64,000 nt of DNA from an uncultured Flaviramulus sp. Lineage in GTDB: Bacteria; Bacteroidota; Bacteroidia; Flavobacteriales; Flavobacteriaceae. Shown here piece by piece: positions 16,976 through 26,878 of this stretch (its first letter is position 1; every line of letters begins with the position of its first letter). The notes below the pieces were generated by a model. That model was not told where the DNA came from. It made no database searches and saw only the letters and a program-made list of their open reading frames with translations. Both the position numbers and the translations under genes were made by a program. The DNA is taken from the NCBI GenBank assembly GCA_947495125.1, contig CANLXL010000001.1, forward strand, positions 248,001 through 312,000, read 5' to 3'.

Positions 16976-18078
16976 TTATTATTTAAAAGCGTTTCAACCT
17001 GATCCACAATATCATTTGTTGCATTTATCAATGCCATCTCTTTTATATGCGCTCCTAATTGCTTTTGCTTTTCAGGCGTTGCAATAAGTTGCGAGAACTT
17101 GTTTTCAAAATCGGCATCTAAATCTTCCTCTTTAATTAGCATTGCCGCATCATGATCTACTATAGCCATGGCATTCTTAGTCTGATGGTCCTCGGCAACA
17201 TTAGGAGACGGAATAAAAATTACCGGTTTTCCAACAATACAAAGTTCAGACACCGAACTGGCTCCAGCCCTTGATATCACAATATCTGCAGCAGCATAGG
17301 CATAATCCATTTTGTTTAAAAATTCATAGACCTGTACATTATTGGTGTTGTTATAAATTTTATATTGCTGATAATACAATTTTCCACATTGCCATATAAC
17401 TTGAACATTTTGGGTATCTAAAAAATCTAATTCTTTTTCAATGAGTTCATTTATACGTCTAGACCCCAAACTCCCTCCTAAAACCAAAAGCGTGTATTTT
17501 CCATGTTTTAAATTGAAAAAGTTTTTAGCTTCAACAGTTTTATCTTCAACATCTAATAAATCCTGACGTACTGGATTTCCAGTTTTAATGATTTTATCTT
17601 TTGGAAAAAACCGTTCCAGATCATCATAAGCTACGCATATTTTTTGCACCTTTTTAGCCAGTAATTTATTTGTAATTCCCGGGAATGAGTTTTGCTCCTG
17701 TATTAAGCACGGAATTTTAGCCGATGCCGCCATGTAAAGTAGAGGGCCACTTGCAAACCCTCCGGTGCCAATGGCTAGATTAGGTTTAAATGATCTTATC
17801 ACCTTTCTTGCCTTCCATAAACTACTGATGAGCTTAAAAGGGAACATCAGATTTTTTAATGTTAATTTTCGTTGAATCCCGGAAATCCATAATCCTATAA
17901 TATCATATCCGGCTTCGGGAACTTTCTCCATTTCCATCCTGTCCTTAGCACCAACAAACAAAAATTCTGCATCGGGAAAACGAGATTTAAGCTCATTAGC
18001 AATAGCTATAGCAGGGTAAATATGCCCTCCGGTTCCTCCTCCGGATAATATGATTTTATATGTTTCTTTCTTTACCAC
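16972..18078 (-). CDS. murG: UDP-GlcNAc transferase MurG
   Basis: It transfers GlcNAc to lipid I to make lipid II at the inner face of the membrane. The N-terminal loop [15 protein letters not shown] is intact, as are the second Gly-rich loop [13 protein letters not shown] and the donor-site segment [25 protein letters not shown]. The protein is 368 aa. The start codon is GTG at 18078; no in-frame ATG exists before the GGTGGH loop. It starts 81 bp after ftsW and overlaps murC by 4 bp. Confidence 0.96.
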   Translation of the reverse strand: MVKKETYKIILSGGGTGGHIYPAIAIANELKSRFPDAEFLFVGAKDRMEMEKVPEAGYDIIGLWISGIQRKLTLKNLMFPFKLISSLWKARKVIRSFKPNLAIGTGGFASGPLLYMAASAKIPCLIQEQNSFPGITNKLLAKKVQKICVAYDDLERFFPKDKIIKTGNPVRQDLLDVEDKTVEAKNFFNLKHGKYTLLVLGGSLGSRRINELIEKELDFLDTQNVQVIWQCGKLYYQQYKIYNNTNNVQVYEFLNKMDYAYAAADIVISRAGASSVSELCIVGKPVIFIPSPNVAEDHQTKNAMAIVDHDAAMLIKEEDLDADFENKFSQLIATPEKQKQLGAHIKEMALINATNDIVDQVETLLNNK

Positions 18079-18159
18079 TAATTCGTGAATGTTTATATTA
18101 TTAAAACAATAATGTCTTTTCTTTCCGTTCTTTGTTCTCTTTTCTTTACTCGTTCTATC

Positions 18160-19353
18160 TTAAATAGTTTCCGATAGAATTTCTAACGGATTCTCTTCTA
18201 CACTTTCTTTCTCTTTAATCTCTTCTCGTTTTGCACTAACGCTTAGTATTATCCCTACAGCTAAGCAGGTCATCCAAATGGACGTCCCTCCACTACTGAT
18301 TAATGGCAATGTTTGCCCCGTTACAGGGAATAGCTCAACCGCAACAGCCATATTTATTAAAGCCTGAAACACAATGGGCAAACCAACGGCCAATACTAAA
18401 AGTTTACCAAAAATAGTATCTGATTTCTGCGCTACGATAACAATTCTAAACAAAAACCACAGATATAAAATCATAATAAAAAAGCCGCCCAATAGTCCAT
18501 ATTCTTCAATAATAATCGCAAAAATAAAATCGGAAGACGATTGCGGTAAAAAATTCTTTTGTATGCTTTTCCCCGGGCCAACACCCTTTATACCTCCTGA
18601 GGCAATCGCAATTTTTGCCTTTTCAATTTGATAATCAGCCTTAGTATCTTCATTATTGGAATAGTTTTTAATTCTGTTTTCCCAAGTGGTTACTTTTACA
18701 TGCAACGGCCCTGTAGTTAATTTTGCAAACATTACAAAAAAGACGAGAGCTACAATACCCGTGCCTATAATCACCCCTAAATATCGAATGGGATAACCTC
18801 CCAAAAACACTAATATTAATACCATTAAAAATATTATGGCCGCCGTCGAAAAGTTTGATGGCAACACCAAAGCCAGTATTAAAAACACAGGACCCCATAA
18901 AGGTAAAATCGATGATTTAAAAGTGATTTCTTTATCCTTTATTTTGGACATATAGCGTGCCACATAAACCATAAGCACCACAAAAGCAAAAGTTGATGTT
19001 TGGAAAGACACGCCTACAATAGGTATCTTTATCCACCTACTTGCACTTGCCCCACCCATAACGGTGCCTTGAAGCATCGTTATAACAAGTAGCACTAAAA
19101 CTATAGGAATCATTACAAGCGACAGACCTTTAAAGTACCTATAAGGTATTTTATGAACCCCATACATAATAGCAAAACCTAAAAATAAATGCATAAAATG
19201 CTTAACAAAAGCAATAAAGGTATTTCCATCGTATTTATCGTACGCCAAATCACTGGCAGCACTATAAACAGGCAAAAATGACAAAATAGCCAACAACGCT
19301 ACTATAGCCCAAATTAAACGATCTCCCTTTATGTTTTTAAACACGGTTTGCAC
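18160..19353 (-). CDS. ftsW: Septal peptidoglycan polymerase FtsW
   Basis: This SEDS-family glycosyltransferase has about ten membrane segments and polymerises lipid II at the septum together with the transpeptidase FtsI. Signature segments are YDKYDGNTFIAFVKHFMHL near the start, the KAKIAIASGGIKGVGPGKS loop, and PVTGQTLPLISSGGTSIW near the C-terminus. At 397 aa it is full length. The start codon is GTG at 19353, 10 bp after murD; a second GTG lies three codons downstream, and no ATG precedes the first membrane segment. Confidence 0.95.
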   Translation of the reverse strand: MQTVFKNIKGDRLIWAIVALLAILSFLPVYSAASDLAYDKYDGNTFIAFVKHFMHLFLGFAIMYGVHKIPYRYFKGLSLVMIPIVLVLLVITMLQGTVMGGASASRWIKIPIVGVSFQTSTFAFVVLMVYVARYMSKIKDKEITFKSSILPLWGPVFLILALVLPSNFSTAAIIFLMVLILVFLGGYPIRYLGVIIGTGIVALVFFVMFAKLTTGPLHVKVTTWENRIKNYSNNEDTKADYQIEKAKIAIASGGIKGVGPGKSIQKNFLPQSSSDFIFAIIIEEYGLLGGFFIMILYLWFLFRIVIVAQKSDTIFGKLLVLAVGLPIVFQALINMAVAVELFPVTGQTLPLISSGGTSIWMTCLAVGIILSVSAKREEIKEKESVEENPLEILSETI

Positions 19354-19363
19354 TTACACGATT

Positions 19364-20701
19364 TTATAGATTTCTTACTGCATTTTTAAATTGACGTCCT
19401 CTGTCTTCATAATTTTCAAACAAATCAAAACTTGCGCAGGCAGGAGATAACAAAACATTATCTCCGGCGTTGGCTATTTTATAGGCGATTTTAACCGCTT
19501 CACTCATAAATTGAGTCTCAACAATAATGTCAACCGTATTACTAAAACTCCTCATAAGTTTTTCATTATCAATACCTAAACAAATGATAGCTTTCACTTT
19601 CTCATTAACGAAGGAGAATAGCTCCTCATAATTATTACCCTTATCTTCACCTCCAACAATCCAAACTGTGGGCGCATCCATGCTTTCTAGCGCATAATAC
19701 GTGGCATTTACGTTTGTTGCTTTAGAGTCGTTTATATATTGAACTTTATTAATTTTAAGCACTTGTTCCAAGCGGTGCTCAACACCTTGAAAATTCTCTA
19801 AACTCTCCCTTATGGTTTGTTTCCTAATTTTAAGTAAATGCGCTACAGTCGAGGCCGCCATCGCATTTTTAATATTGTGTTTTCCCTCTAATGTTAAATT
19901 CGTTGTTGGCATAATTATTTGGTTGTTATCTATTGTTATTTTAATATTATCGTTATCTAAATACGCGCCATTTTCAATTGTTTTTTTCAAAGAAAATGGC
20001 AATAATGTGGATTGAATCGGGTTTTGCTTTAGATGGCTCGTAATAACCTCATCATCTGCATCGTAAATCAAAAAATCATCTTTGGTCTGATTCATTGCTA
20101 TTCTGAATTTGGATGCGATATAATTCTCAAATTTGTAATCATATCGATCTAAATGGTCCGGTGTTATGTTGGTAATCACAGCAATGTTTGGTTTAAAATC
20201 GATGATATCATCTAGCTGAAAGCTACTTATCTCCAACACATAATTTTTATAATCTTCCTCAATGATCTGTTTTGCAAAACTGTCTCCAATATTTCCCGCA
20301 AGTCCAACATCTAATTCTTGTTTTAAAATATGATGTGTTAAAGAGGCCGTGGTGGTCTTACCGTTACTTCCTGTAATTCCAATTATGACAGCATTGGTAA
20401 ACATCGATGCAAATTCAATTTCTGATACCACCTTAATCCCTTTCATATGAATTTGTTTTACCAAAGACACTTTATCTGGAATTCCGGGGCTTTTCATTAC
20501 GATATCTGCACTAAGAATGTTATCTTCTGAATGCTTGCCTTCCTCCCATTCAATCTCATTATGTATAAGAACTTGTTTATATTTTTCTTTAATTTTTTGG
20601 TTATCTGAAACAAAAACGTCATACCCTTTTGCCTTTCCCAAAAGTGCTGTACCTACACCACTTTCTGCTCCTCCTAATATGACTAATCTTTGTTTTGTCA
20701 T
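19364..20701 (-). CDS. murD: UDP-MurNAc-L-Ala--D-glutamate ligase MurD
   Basis: It adds D-glutamate to UDP-MurNAc-L-Ala. The N-terminal domain begins LVILGGAESGVGTALLGKAKG, the ATP loop is GSNGKTTTAS (111-120), the central domain has ITPDHLDRY, and the C-terminal domain has INDSKATNVNATYYALE and VWIVGGEDKGNNY. The 445-aa length and motif order are normal. A REP-like hairpin (20714-20740) lies in the 46-bp gap to mraY. It is followed by ftsW after 10 bp. Confidence 0.96.
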   Translation of the reverse strand: MTKQRLVILGGAESGVGTALLGKAKGYDVFVSDNQKIKEKYKQVLIHNEIEWEEGKHSEDNILSADIVMKSPGIPDKVSLVKQIHMKGIKVVSEIEFASMFTNAVIIGITGSNGKTTTASLTHHILKQELDVGLAGNIGDSFAKQIIEEDYKNYVLEISSFQLDDIIDFKPNIAVITNITPDHLDRYDYKFENYIASKFRIAMNQTKDDFLIYDADDEVITSHLKQNPIQSTLLPFSLKKTIENGAYLDNDNIKITIDNNQIIMPTTNLTLEGKHNIKNAMAASTVAHLLKIRKQTIRESLENFQGVEHRLEQVLKINKVQYINDSKATNVNATYYALESMDAPTVWIVGGEDKGNNYEELFSFVNEKVKAIICLGIDNEKLMRSFSNTVDIIVETQFMSEAVKIAYKIANAGDNVLLSPACASFDLFENYEDRGRQFKNAVRNL

Positions 20702-20713
20702 TTCTTCTTATAC

Positions 20714-20740
20714 CTACAAGGTTATTGAAACCTTGCAGGG
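20714..20740. repeat. REP-like hairpin between mraY and murD
   Basis: CCTACAAGGTT (20714-20724) pairs with AACCTTGCAGG (20730-20740), one pair being G-U, around an ATTGA loop. There is no T-run in the direction of transcription, so it is more likely a dispersed palindrome than a terminator. Confidence 0.6.
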
Positions 20741-20747
20741 TCAATAA

Positions 20748-21989
20748 TTATCTTATTTTCAAGGTTACAATCGAAATAATAGCGAGTAATATTCCAATAA
20801 TCCAAAAACGAGTCACTATTTTACTTTCGTGATATCCTATTTTTTGATAATGATGATGTAATGGAGACATCTTAAATATGCGTCGTCCTTCACCAAACTT
20901 TTTCCTAGTATATTTAAACCAACTTACCTGCATAATAACAGATACATTTTCCGCTACAAATATGCCACACAGCACAGGAACCAACCATTCTTTCCTTACC
21001 GCGATAGCAATAACCGCTATAATACCGCCAATAGTCAAACTTCCTGTATCTCCCATAAACACTTGTGCCGGATAAGTATTATACCAAAGAAATCCAATTA
21101 AAGCTCCAACAAATGCCGCTATATAAATAGTGATCTCCTCAACCCCTGGGATATACATAATATTGAGATAATCTGAAAAAACAATATTACTAGACACCCA
21201 AGCAAAAATCCCTAAAGTAAGTACGATTATAGCTGAAGTACCAGCTGCCAAACCATCAATACCATCAGTTAAATTAGCACCATTTGAAACCCCTGTTATT
21301 ATTATTATAATTATTAGAATAAAAACGATCCATGCATATTTTTCCAAATCAGGATTAATCCAAGTAATTAAATCGGCATAATCAAACTCACTCCCTTTCA
21401 CAAAAGGAATAGTTGTTTGTGTTGATTTAATTTCGGCTTGAAATAACTTTGAAGGCGAAGTATTTGGATTTTCCGCTAAAAGAACTTGTCGCTCATTAAG
21501 AGGAAGCCTCTCTTTCATTGTAACATCCTGATGAAAAAACAAAGTTGCTCCTACTATAACGCCCAACCCTATTTGACCTAAAATTTTAAACCGTCCTTTT
21601 AAGCCTTTTTTATCATTTTTAAACTTTTTTAAATAATCATCAATAAAACCAATAGCCCCCATCCAAAGCGTAGTCACTATTAGAAGAATGATATATATAT
21701 TCTCCAACCTAGTCAACAGAATCACAGGAATTAATGTTGCTAAAATGATAATTAAACCACCCATGGTAGGTGTTCCTGCTTTTTCTTTTTGCCCATCTAA
21801 ACCTAAATCTCTAATGGTTTCACCCATTTGTTTTTTCTGAAGAAAACGAATAATGCGTTTACCATAAATTGTAGATATCAGCAATGACAAAATAATAGCA
21901 AAAGCAGCCCTAAAGGTTATAAAACCAAAAAGTGATGCTCCTGGAAGTTCAAATTGCTTTTCTAAATATTCAAATAAGTAGTACAACAT
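20748..21989 (-). CDS. mraY: Phospho-MurNAc-pentapeptide transferase MraY
   Basis: This integral membrane enzyme makes lipid I from UDP-MurNAc-pentapeptide and undecaprenyl phosphate. Family motifs are [13 protein letters not shown] and GTPTMGG at the N-terminus, [32 protein letters not shown] and [18 protein letters not shown]. At 413 aa it is about 50 residues longer than E. coli MraY; the surplus lies near residues 145-215, as a soluble loop between membrane segments that is common in Bacteroidota. It lies 52 bp downstream of murE. Confidence 0.96.
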   Translation of the reverse strand: MLYYLFEYLEKQFELPGASLFGFITFRAAFAIILSLLISTIYGKRIIRFLQKKQMGETIRDLGLDGQKEKAGTPTMGGLIIILATLIPVILLTRLENIYIILLIVTTLWMGAIGFIDDYLKKFKNDKKGLKGRFKILGQIGLGVIVGATLFFHQDVTMKERLPLNERQVLLAENPNTSPSKLFQAEIKSTQTTIPFVKGSEFDYADLITWINPDLEKYAWIVFILIIIIIITGVSNGANLTDGIDGLAAGTSAIIVLTLGIFAWVSSNIVFSDYLNIMYIPGVEEITIYIAAFVGALIGFLWYNTYPAQVFMGDTGSLTIGGIIAVIAIAVRKEWLVPVLCGIFVAENVSVIMQVSWFKYTRKKFGEGRRIFKMSPLHHHYQKIGYHESKIVTRFWIIGILLAIISIVTLKIR

Positions 21990-22041
21990 ATGTTCAATTC
22001 TTTTCTACACCCCTTCGACTGTGCGTAGGGAGATAAACTCT

Positions 22042-23505
22042 TTATTTTTGTAACTCCTTTAAAAATTCCTGAACTATTTGATAATCATCAAAATCTGTAC
22101 GCTCACCATTTATTTCCTGATACGTTTCATGCCCTTTACCTGCAATTAAAATGATGTCATTAGGCTGAGCCAACTGACAGGCCGTTTTTATAGCTTGTTT
22201 TCTATCTAAAATGGATAGTGTTTTTTTGAAATTTTGGGGCTCTACCCCCGTTTCTATATCTTCAATTATGGATTCTGGTGCTTCAGTACGCGGATTATCA
22301 CTTGTAAAAATGACTTTGGTACTTAAGGCAGATGCAATATGACCCATTTTTGGACGCTTGGTTTTATCTCTATCACCTCCACACCCAACAACGGTGATAA
22401 GCTCTTCATTTTTAGTTCGAATACTATTTATGGTTTCCAATACATTTTTAAGCGCGTCCGGAGTATGTGCATAATCCACGATGGCCGTTATTTTATCATC
22501 CGAAATTAAATACTGAAAGCGACCACTAACGCTCTCTAAATCACTTATTAACTGAAGAATTTCTACTTTTTCAAGACCCAACAATTCTGCGGTAGCATAA
22601 ATAGCTAAAACATTATATGCATTAAAGCTCCCTATCAGTCGTGTCCAAACCTCGCTATCATTTACTTTTAGTAACAAGCCTCCAAATTGATTCTCTAATA
22701 TTTGAGATTTGTAATCTGCATAACCTTTTAAAGCATAAGTATACTTTTTAGCTTTAGTGTTTTGAAGCATGACCAAACCATTCTTATCATCACTATTTAC
22801 AAGGGCAAACGCATTTGAAGAAAGACCATCAAAAAACAGCTTCTTTACATCTCTGTATTCAGCAAAGGTGTTATGATAATCTAAATGATCGTGCGACAAA
22901 TTGGTAAAAATACCTCCCTCAAAATGTAGCCCCTCTGTCCTATTTTGATGAATCCCGTGAGAACTCACTTCCATAAAGCAAAACTCTACCCCTTCAATAT
23001 TCATTTCATGCAAATACTTATTAATAGTTAAGGAGTCCGGTGTCGTATGTGTTGCCGGATAGACCTTATTATCCACCATAATTTTTACCGTAGATAATAA
23101 ACCAACTTTATAACCAGCCTTTTTGAATAACTGGTATAATAAACTAGCAACAGTAGTTTTTCCATTCGTTCCGGTTACACCGACCAGCTTTAAATTTTCT
23201 GATGGGACATCATAATAATTTGAAGCCATTATGGCCAATGCCTTACTGGAATTACTAACCTCTACGTAGGTAACACCATCAATCAACACCTCAGGCAGCA
23301 CCTCACAAATCACGACTACAGCTCCGTTTTTAAGTGCCACATCTATATAATTATGTCCATCTACCTGAGCCCCCTTAACTGCAACAAAGACATCATCTTT
23401 ACCAACATTCCGAGAATCGAAATTTATAGCATTAATTTCAACCCCGGTATGACCAACCACAGCATTAATAGTTACCTTGTACAATATGTCTTTTAATACA
23501 ATCAT
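22042..23505 (-). CDS. murE: UDP-MurNAc-tripeptide ligase MurE (meso-DAP type)
   Basis: It adds the third residue of the stem peptide. The ATP loop is GTNGKTT (112-118). The acceptor-selecting motif is DNPR (403-406), the version associated with meso-diaminopimelate rather than lysine, so a DAP-type wall is predicted. Other family features are the TTPDSLTINKYLHEM and FMEVSSHGIHQNR segments and GKGHETYQ near the C-terminus. The 487-aa length is normal. Its start overlaps the ftsI stop by 4 bp, indicating coupled translation. Confidence 0.96.
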   Translation of the reverse strand: MIVLKDILYKVTINAVVGHTGVEINAINFDSRNVGKDDVFVAVKGAQVDGHNYIDVALKNGAVVVICEVLPEVLIDGVTYVEVSNSSKALAIMASNYYDVPSENLKLVGVTGTNGKTTVASLLYQLFKKAGYKVGLLSTVKIMVDNKVYPATHTTPDSLTINKYLHEMNIEGVEFCFMEVSSHGIHQNRTEGLHFEGGIFTNLSHDHLDYHNTFAEYRDVKKLFFDGLSSNAFALVNSDDKNGLVMLQNTKAKKYTYALKGYADYKSQILENQFGGLLLKVNDSEVWTRLIGSFNAYNVLAIYATAELLGLEKVEILQLISDLESVSGRFQYLISDDKITAIVDYAHTPDALKNVLETINSIRTKNEELITVVGCGGDRDKTKRPKMGHIASALSTKVIFTSDNPRTEAPESIIEDIETGVEPQNFKKTLSILDRKQAIKTACQLAQPNDIILIAGKGHETYQEINGERTDFDDYQIVQEFLKELQK

Positions 23506-25514
23506 GAAGCACTTAAAACAATAACTTGATTCTTTTTTAATTTGACATTTTTATTAACCGATTGCTTTTTCACAATACCGCTACCCTCTAGTTCTACCTT
23601 TATCCTCACCTGCATATTTTCAAGAAGCGCAACAGCATCCATTGCCGGCAAACCAATAAGGTTTGGCATAATCGTTTTATAAGTTTGCGCAGTCTCGTAG
23701 TACGCTTCATATTCCTTTTCCGTTGAAACACTTTTAACCTCAAGTAATTCGATCTCATCAACTATAGGTGTATCTGTATAAATTTTCTGAGCGATTCTCT
23801 TAAACACCGGTCCCGTAACATCGGCACCATAGTACCCTTTCTTAATGCTAGGTTTATGAATAATGACTATACACGAATATTTTGGTTTATCGGCTGGAAA
23901 ATAACCGGCGAAAGAGGAAATATATCTCTTGTTTTCTTTCCAATCGTCCATCCAATATTCTGTTTGAGCCGTTCCTGTTTTCCCTGCCATTGAGAAGTTT
24001 TTAGAATACAATTTTTTTCCGGTACCTCTAACAACCACATTTTTTAGCATCTCTTTCATCTCTCCAAGTGTTTTATCTGAACATATTTTTTTAATAAGCA
24101 CTTCTTTCTCAAATGTTTCAATGTTTTTATCAAACTCTTTTACCGCTTTAATAAACCTTGGTTTAATCATTTCACCATTATTTGCTATGGCATTATAAAA
24201 CGCAAGTGTTTGGAGTGGTGTCAAAGTAAGTCCGTACCCATAAGCCATAGATGGCAGGGCATTTTTACTCCACTTTTTATCGCCCGGTTCCGGAATATCC
24301 GGTATGCCTTCACCCATAATGGACACTCCAAGAGGTTCATGCAGGTTCCAACTTTTTATACGTTTTAAAAATCGCTTAGGGTTCTCCGAGTAATGTTCGT
24401 CAATGATTGTCGCCAACCCAATATTAGAAGAAACTTCAAGAGCTCTTGCAGCCGATATTTTACCGTATCCGCCGTGATGTGAATCAGAAATATTCCTTCC
24501 ATAAAATCTTTTAACACCTTTTTGAGTATCTACAACGGTCGACGTATCAATAACCTTATCTTCTAATGCAGCCATTAAAGCCATCACTTTAAATGTCGAC
24601 CCCGGTTCATGAGATTCCCAAACCGCATAATTTCGCTTTTCATAATAATTACCACTTTTGGTTTTTGCTAAATTCGAGATGGCTTTTATTTCACCTGTTT
24701 TCACATCCATAACCACTGCACAACCATGTTCAGCTTCATAAAACTTTAACTGTCCAAGCAAGGAATGATGCGCTATATCCTGAATATTGACATCGATGGT
24801 TGTATATACATCATACCCGTCCTTTGGTTCTACCTGATTATAATCTGTTAACGGTTTCCATTTATCTTTTGCTATTTTTTGCTTTTTTCTTAACCCATTA
24901 GTACCTCTCAAATATTTAACCCCAAAGGCTCCATCAATCCCAGCTCTGGTAACATTTCCATCCTCATCAAACCTTTCATAACCGATTGAACGCTGAGCAA
25001 TTCCGCCCATAGGAAATTCACGTTTTGTTTTTTGATTAACAATGAGTCCTCCCGGGATGGCACCAAGCCGTAACAATGGAAAATTTCTAAACCGTATATA
25101 ATCTGAATAACTAATGTTTTTTGCCAATGCATAGAATTCATTCTTATTCGCTCTGGCTTGTCTTATCTTTTTTTGATAATATCCGGATGATTTTCCAAAA
25201 TAACCTGAAAGCGAGTCACACAACGCTTTGATATGTTCCTCAAATAAATCGGCCGGAGATATTACAGCATCAATAGCAATATTATATTTAGGCACGGAGG
25301 TAGCCAATAAACTACCATCGGCTGCGTAGACGTTACCTCTGTTTGCCGGAATAGTCACGTTTTTAACCTCACGTTCTACAACCAAAGCCCTATATTTATC
25401 CCCCTGCAAGTATTGAATACTTAGCAGCTTTAAGACCACAGCAATTCCAAAGACGAACATACATCCTGCTATAAAATACAATCGGTTTAATATGCCTTTC
25501 TCGTTTACTGCCAA
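23502..25514 (-). CDS. ftsI: Septal transpeptidase FtsI/PBP with PASTA domain
   Basis: This class B penicillin-binding protein cross-links septal peptidoglycan. It has an N-terminal membrane anchor (about 10-32), a dimerisation domain, and a transpeptidase domain with the active-site motifs STFK (306-309), SSN (362-364) and KTG (512-514). A single PASTA domain occupies about 605-670, usual for Bacteroidota but absent from E. coli FtsI. The start codon is TTG at 25514; the N-terminal residues before the anchor match the expected protein, and no ATG is available upstream of the membrane segment. It lies 8 bp after ftsL and overlaps murE by 4 bp. Confidence 0.96.
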   Translation of the reverse strand: MAVNEKGILNRLYFIAGCMFVFGIAVVLKLLSIQYLQGDKYRALVVEREVKNVTIPANRGNVYAADGSLLATSVPKYNIAIDAVISPADLFEEHIKALCDSLSGYFGKSSGYYQKKIRQARANKNEFYALAKNISYSDYIRFRNFPLLRLGAIPGGLIVNQKTKREFPMGGIAQRSIGYERFDEDGNVTRAGIDGAFGVKYLRGTNGLRKKQKIAKDKWKPLTDYNQVEPKDGYDVYTTIDVNIQDIAHHSLLGQLKFYEAEHGCAVVMDVKTGEIKAISNLAKTKSGNYYEKRNYAVWESHEPGSTFKVMALMAALEDKVIDTSTVVDTQKGVKRFYGRNISDSHHGGYGKISAARALEVSSNIGLATIIDEHYSENPKRFLKRIKSWNLHEPLGVSIMGEGIPDIPEPGDKKWSKNALPSMAYGYGLTLTPLQTLAFYNAIANNGEMIKPRFIKAVKEFDKNIETFEKEVLIKKICSDKTLGEMKEMLKNVVVRGTGKKLYSKNFSMAGKTGTAQTEYWMDDWKENKRYISSFAGYFPADKPKYSCIVIIHKPSIKKGYYGADVTGPVFKRIAQKIYTDTPIVDEIELLEVKSVSTEKEYEAYYETAQTYKTIMPNLIGLPAMDAVALLENMQVRIKVELEGSGIVKKQSVNKNVKLKKNQVIVLSAS

Positions 25515-25522
25515 GGTTGCAT

Positions 25523-25840
25523 TTAGTTTTGAGTTTTTATTTTAATCTTTTTGGGCGGTTCCTCCGAGGGTGATAGTCCTTTTTCTTTCATTTTACTAAT
25601 TACAGCCGACTCCATTTTAAGCCTCATCAACTTAGAACGACCATCGGTAAAAGCGGATCTCATTTCTTTAACTTCGTTTTTCAATCGCGCGATTTCATAT
25701 ACTTTTTTATCTGCACTATGCGAACTAGCAATCATAACTATAGCCAACACTGAAATAAAAATGATAAACCTCCAGTTTTTAAAGGCATCATCACTAACCA
25801 AAAAAGTCCCCTTCAATATGCTATAGATTTTTCTCTTCAT
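25523..25840 (-). CDS. ftsL: FtsL-like cell division protein
   Basis: This small bitopic protein (105 aa from the ATG at 25840) has a basic N-terminus (MKRKIYSILKG), a membrane segment at about residues 25-40 and a heptad-like helix in the periplasmic part (KKVYEIARLKNEVKEMRSAF). It occupies the ftsL position between rsmH and ftsI. The frame could extend upstream to a TTG at 25873, but that extension lies in a hairpin repeat and adds MGKMPRIGRRG, so I place the start at 25840. The C-terminus is basic and ends PPKKIKIKTQN. The assignment rests on topology and position more than on sequence. Confidence 0.85.
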   Translation of the reverse strand: MKRKIYSILKGTFLVSDDAFKNWRFIIFISVLAIVMIASSHSADKKVYEIARLKNEVKEMRSAFTDGRSKLMRLKMESAVISKMKEKGLSPSEEPPKKIKIKTQN

Positions 25841-25864
25841 TCCCCTTCTGCCTATTCGAGGCAT

Positions 25865-25957
25865 CTTCCCCAAAGGGGAAGAAATTAATTTATCATTAAC
25901 TATTTATGTCTTTCATCCTTTCTGTTTTCAACAGATTTTCCTTCACATGGAGAAGGA
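25865..25957. repeat. Two REP-like hairpins between rsmH and ftsL
   Basis: CTTCCCC-AAA-GGGGAAG (25865-25881) and TCCTTC-N7-GAAGGA (25939-25957) are two small palindromes in the 129-bp gap before the ftsL ATG. Purine-rich GGAGAAGG/GGGGAAG palindromes of this sort recur in flavobacterial intergenic DNA. Confidence 0.5.
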
Positions 25958-25969
25958 TTAAGGATGGTA

Positions 25970-26878
25970 TTATATTTTTTCAGCAATGCGTAATTTGGCA
26001 CTTCGCGCCCTATTATTTATTTGTATCTCTTCCTTTGTTGGAACAATGAGACCATTTACTTTCTTCAAAGGCACATCGAAGTTTCCAAAAACATCACGTT
26101 CCGGCTCACCTTCAAACATCCCGTTTCTTATAAAACGCTTTACTAACCGATCTTCTAAAGAGTGATACGATATAAAACTTAAACGCCCGCCAACCTTTAA
26201 TATTTCTGGCGTTTGTTGCAAAAACTCTTTTAAAACTTCAATTTCCTGATTCACCTCTATCCTAATAGCTTGGTAAATTTGAGCTAATACTTTATTCTCA
26301 TGCCGCGGTGGCAAAAACCTTCTTAACACCGTTTTCAGCTGTTCACTCGTTTTTATATGATCTTCTTTCCTATGTTCGACGATCAATCTCGCCATAGCGG
26401 GCGCTGCCCTCAACTCTCCGTACTGCAAAAACACTTGTCTTAAACGCTCTTCTTCATATTCGTTGACAACATGAAATGCTGATAATTCATTTTGCTGATT
26501 CATTCTCATATCTAAATCGGCTTCAAAACGTGTTGAAAAACCTCTCTCCGCCACATCGAACTGATGAGATGACACTCCAAAATCTGCCAAAACGCCATCA
26601 ACCTGTTTAACACCATGAAATCTCAAAAAACGCTTTACGTATCTAAAATTCTCATGAATCAATGTAAACCTTGGGTCATCAATTGTATTTTTAAGAGCGT
26701 CTTGATCCTGATCAAAAGCATATAACTTTCCGCCTGAACCCAAGCGTTTCAAAATCTCTTTGCTATGCCCACCACCACCAAAAGTCACGTCTACATAAAC
26801 ACCACCTTCATTGATATTCAAACCATCTACGGTTTCTTTAAGCAATACCGGATTATGATACTCCATGGTCGTCATCAT
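25970..26878 (-). CDS. rsmH: 16S rRNA (cytosine-1402-N4)-methyltransferase RsmH
   Basis: It methylates C1402 of 16S rRNA with S-adenosylmethionine. The SAM loop VYVDVTFGGGGHS is near residues 27-39, followed by YAFDQDQDAL; later come GVLADFGVSSHQFD, ERGFSTRFEADLDMRMN and the C-terminal LSFISYHSLEDRLVKRF, all diagnostic. The 302-aa length is normal. The start may be the ATG at 26878 or the one four codons downstream (MEYHNPVLLKETV); either overlaps the mraZ 3' end, so translation is coupled. Confidence 0.97.
   Translation of the reverse strand: MMTTMEYHNPVLLKETVDGLNINEGGVYVDVTFGGGGHSKEILKRLGSGGKLYAFDQDQDALKNTIDDPRFTLIHENFRYVKRFLRFHGVKQVDGVLADFGVSSHQFDVAERGFSTRFEADLDMRMNQQNELSAFHVVNEYEEERLRQVFLQYGELRAAPAMARLIVEHRKEDHIKTSEQLKTVLRRFLPPRHENKVLAQIYQAIRIEVNQEIEVLKEFLQQTPEILKVGGRLSFISYHSLEDRLVKRFIRNGMFEGEPERDVFGNFDVPLKKVNGLIVPTKEEIQINNRARSAKLRIAEKI

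Noticed and set aside
21990-22041. CCCCTTCGACTG...GTAGGGAG hairpin between murE and mraY
   Set aside because: It resembles a dispersed flavobacterial repeat, but the stem is too imperfect here to list as a feature.
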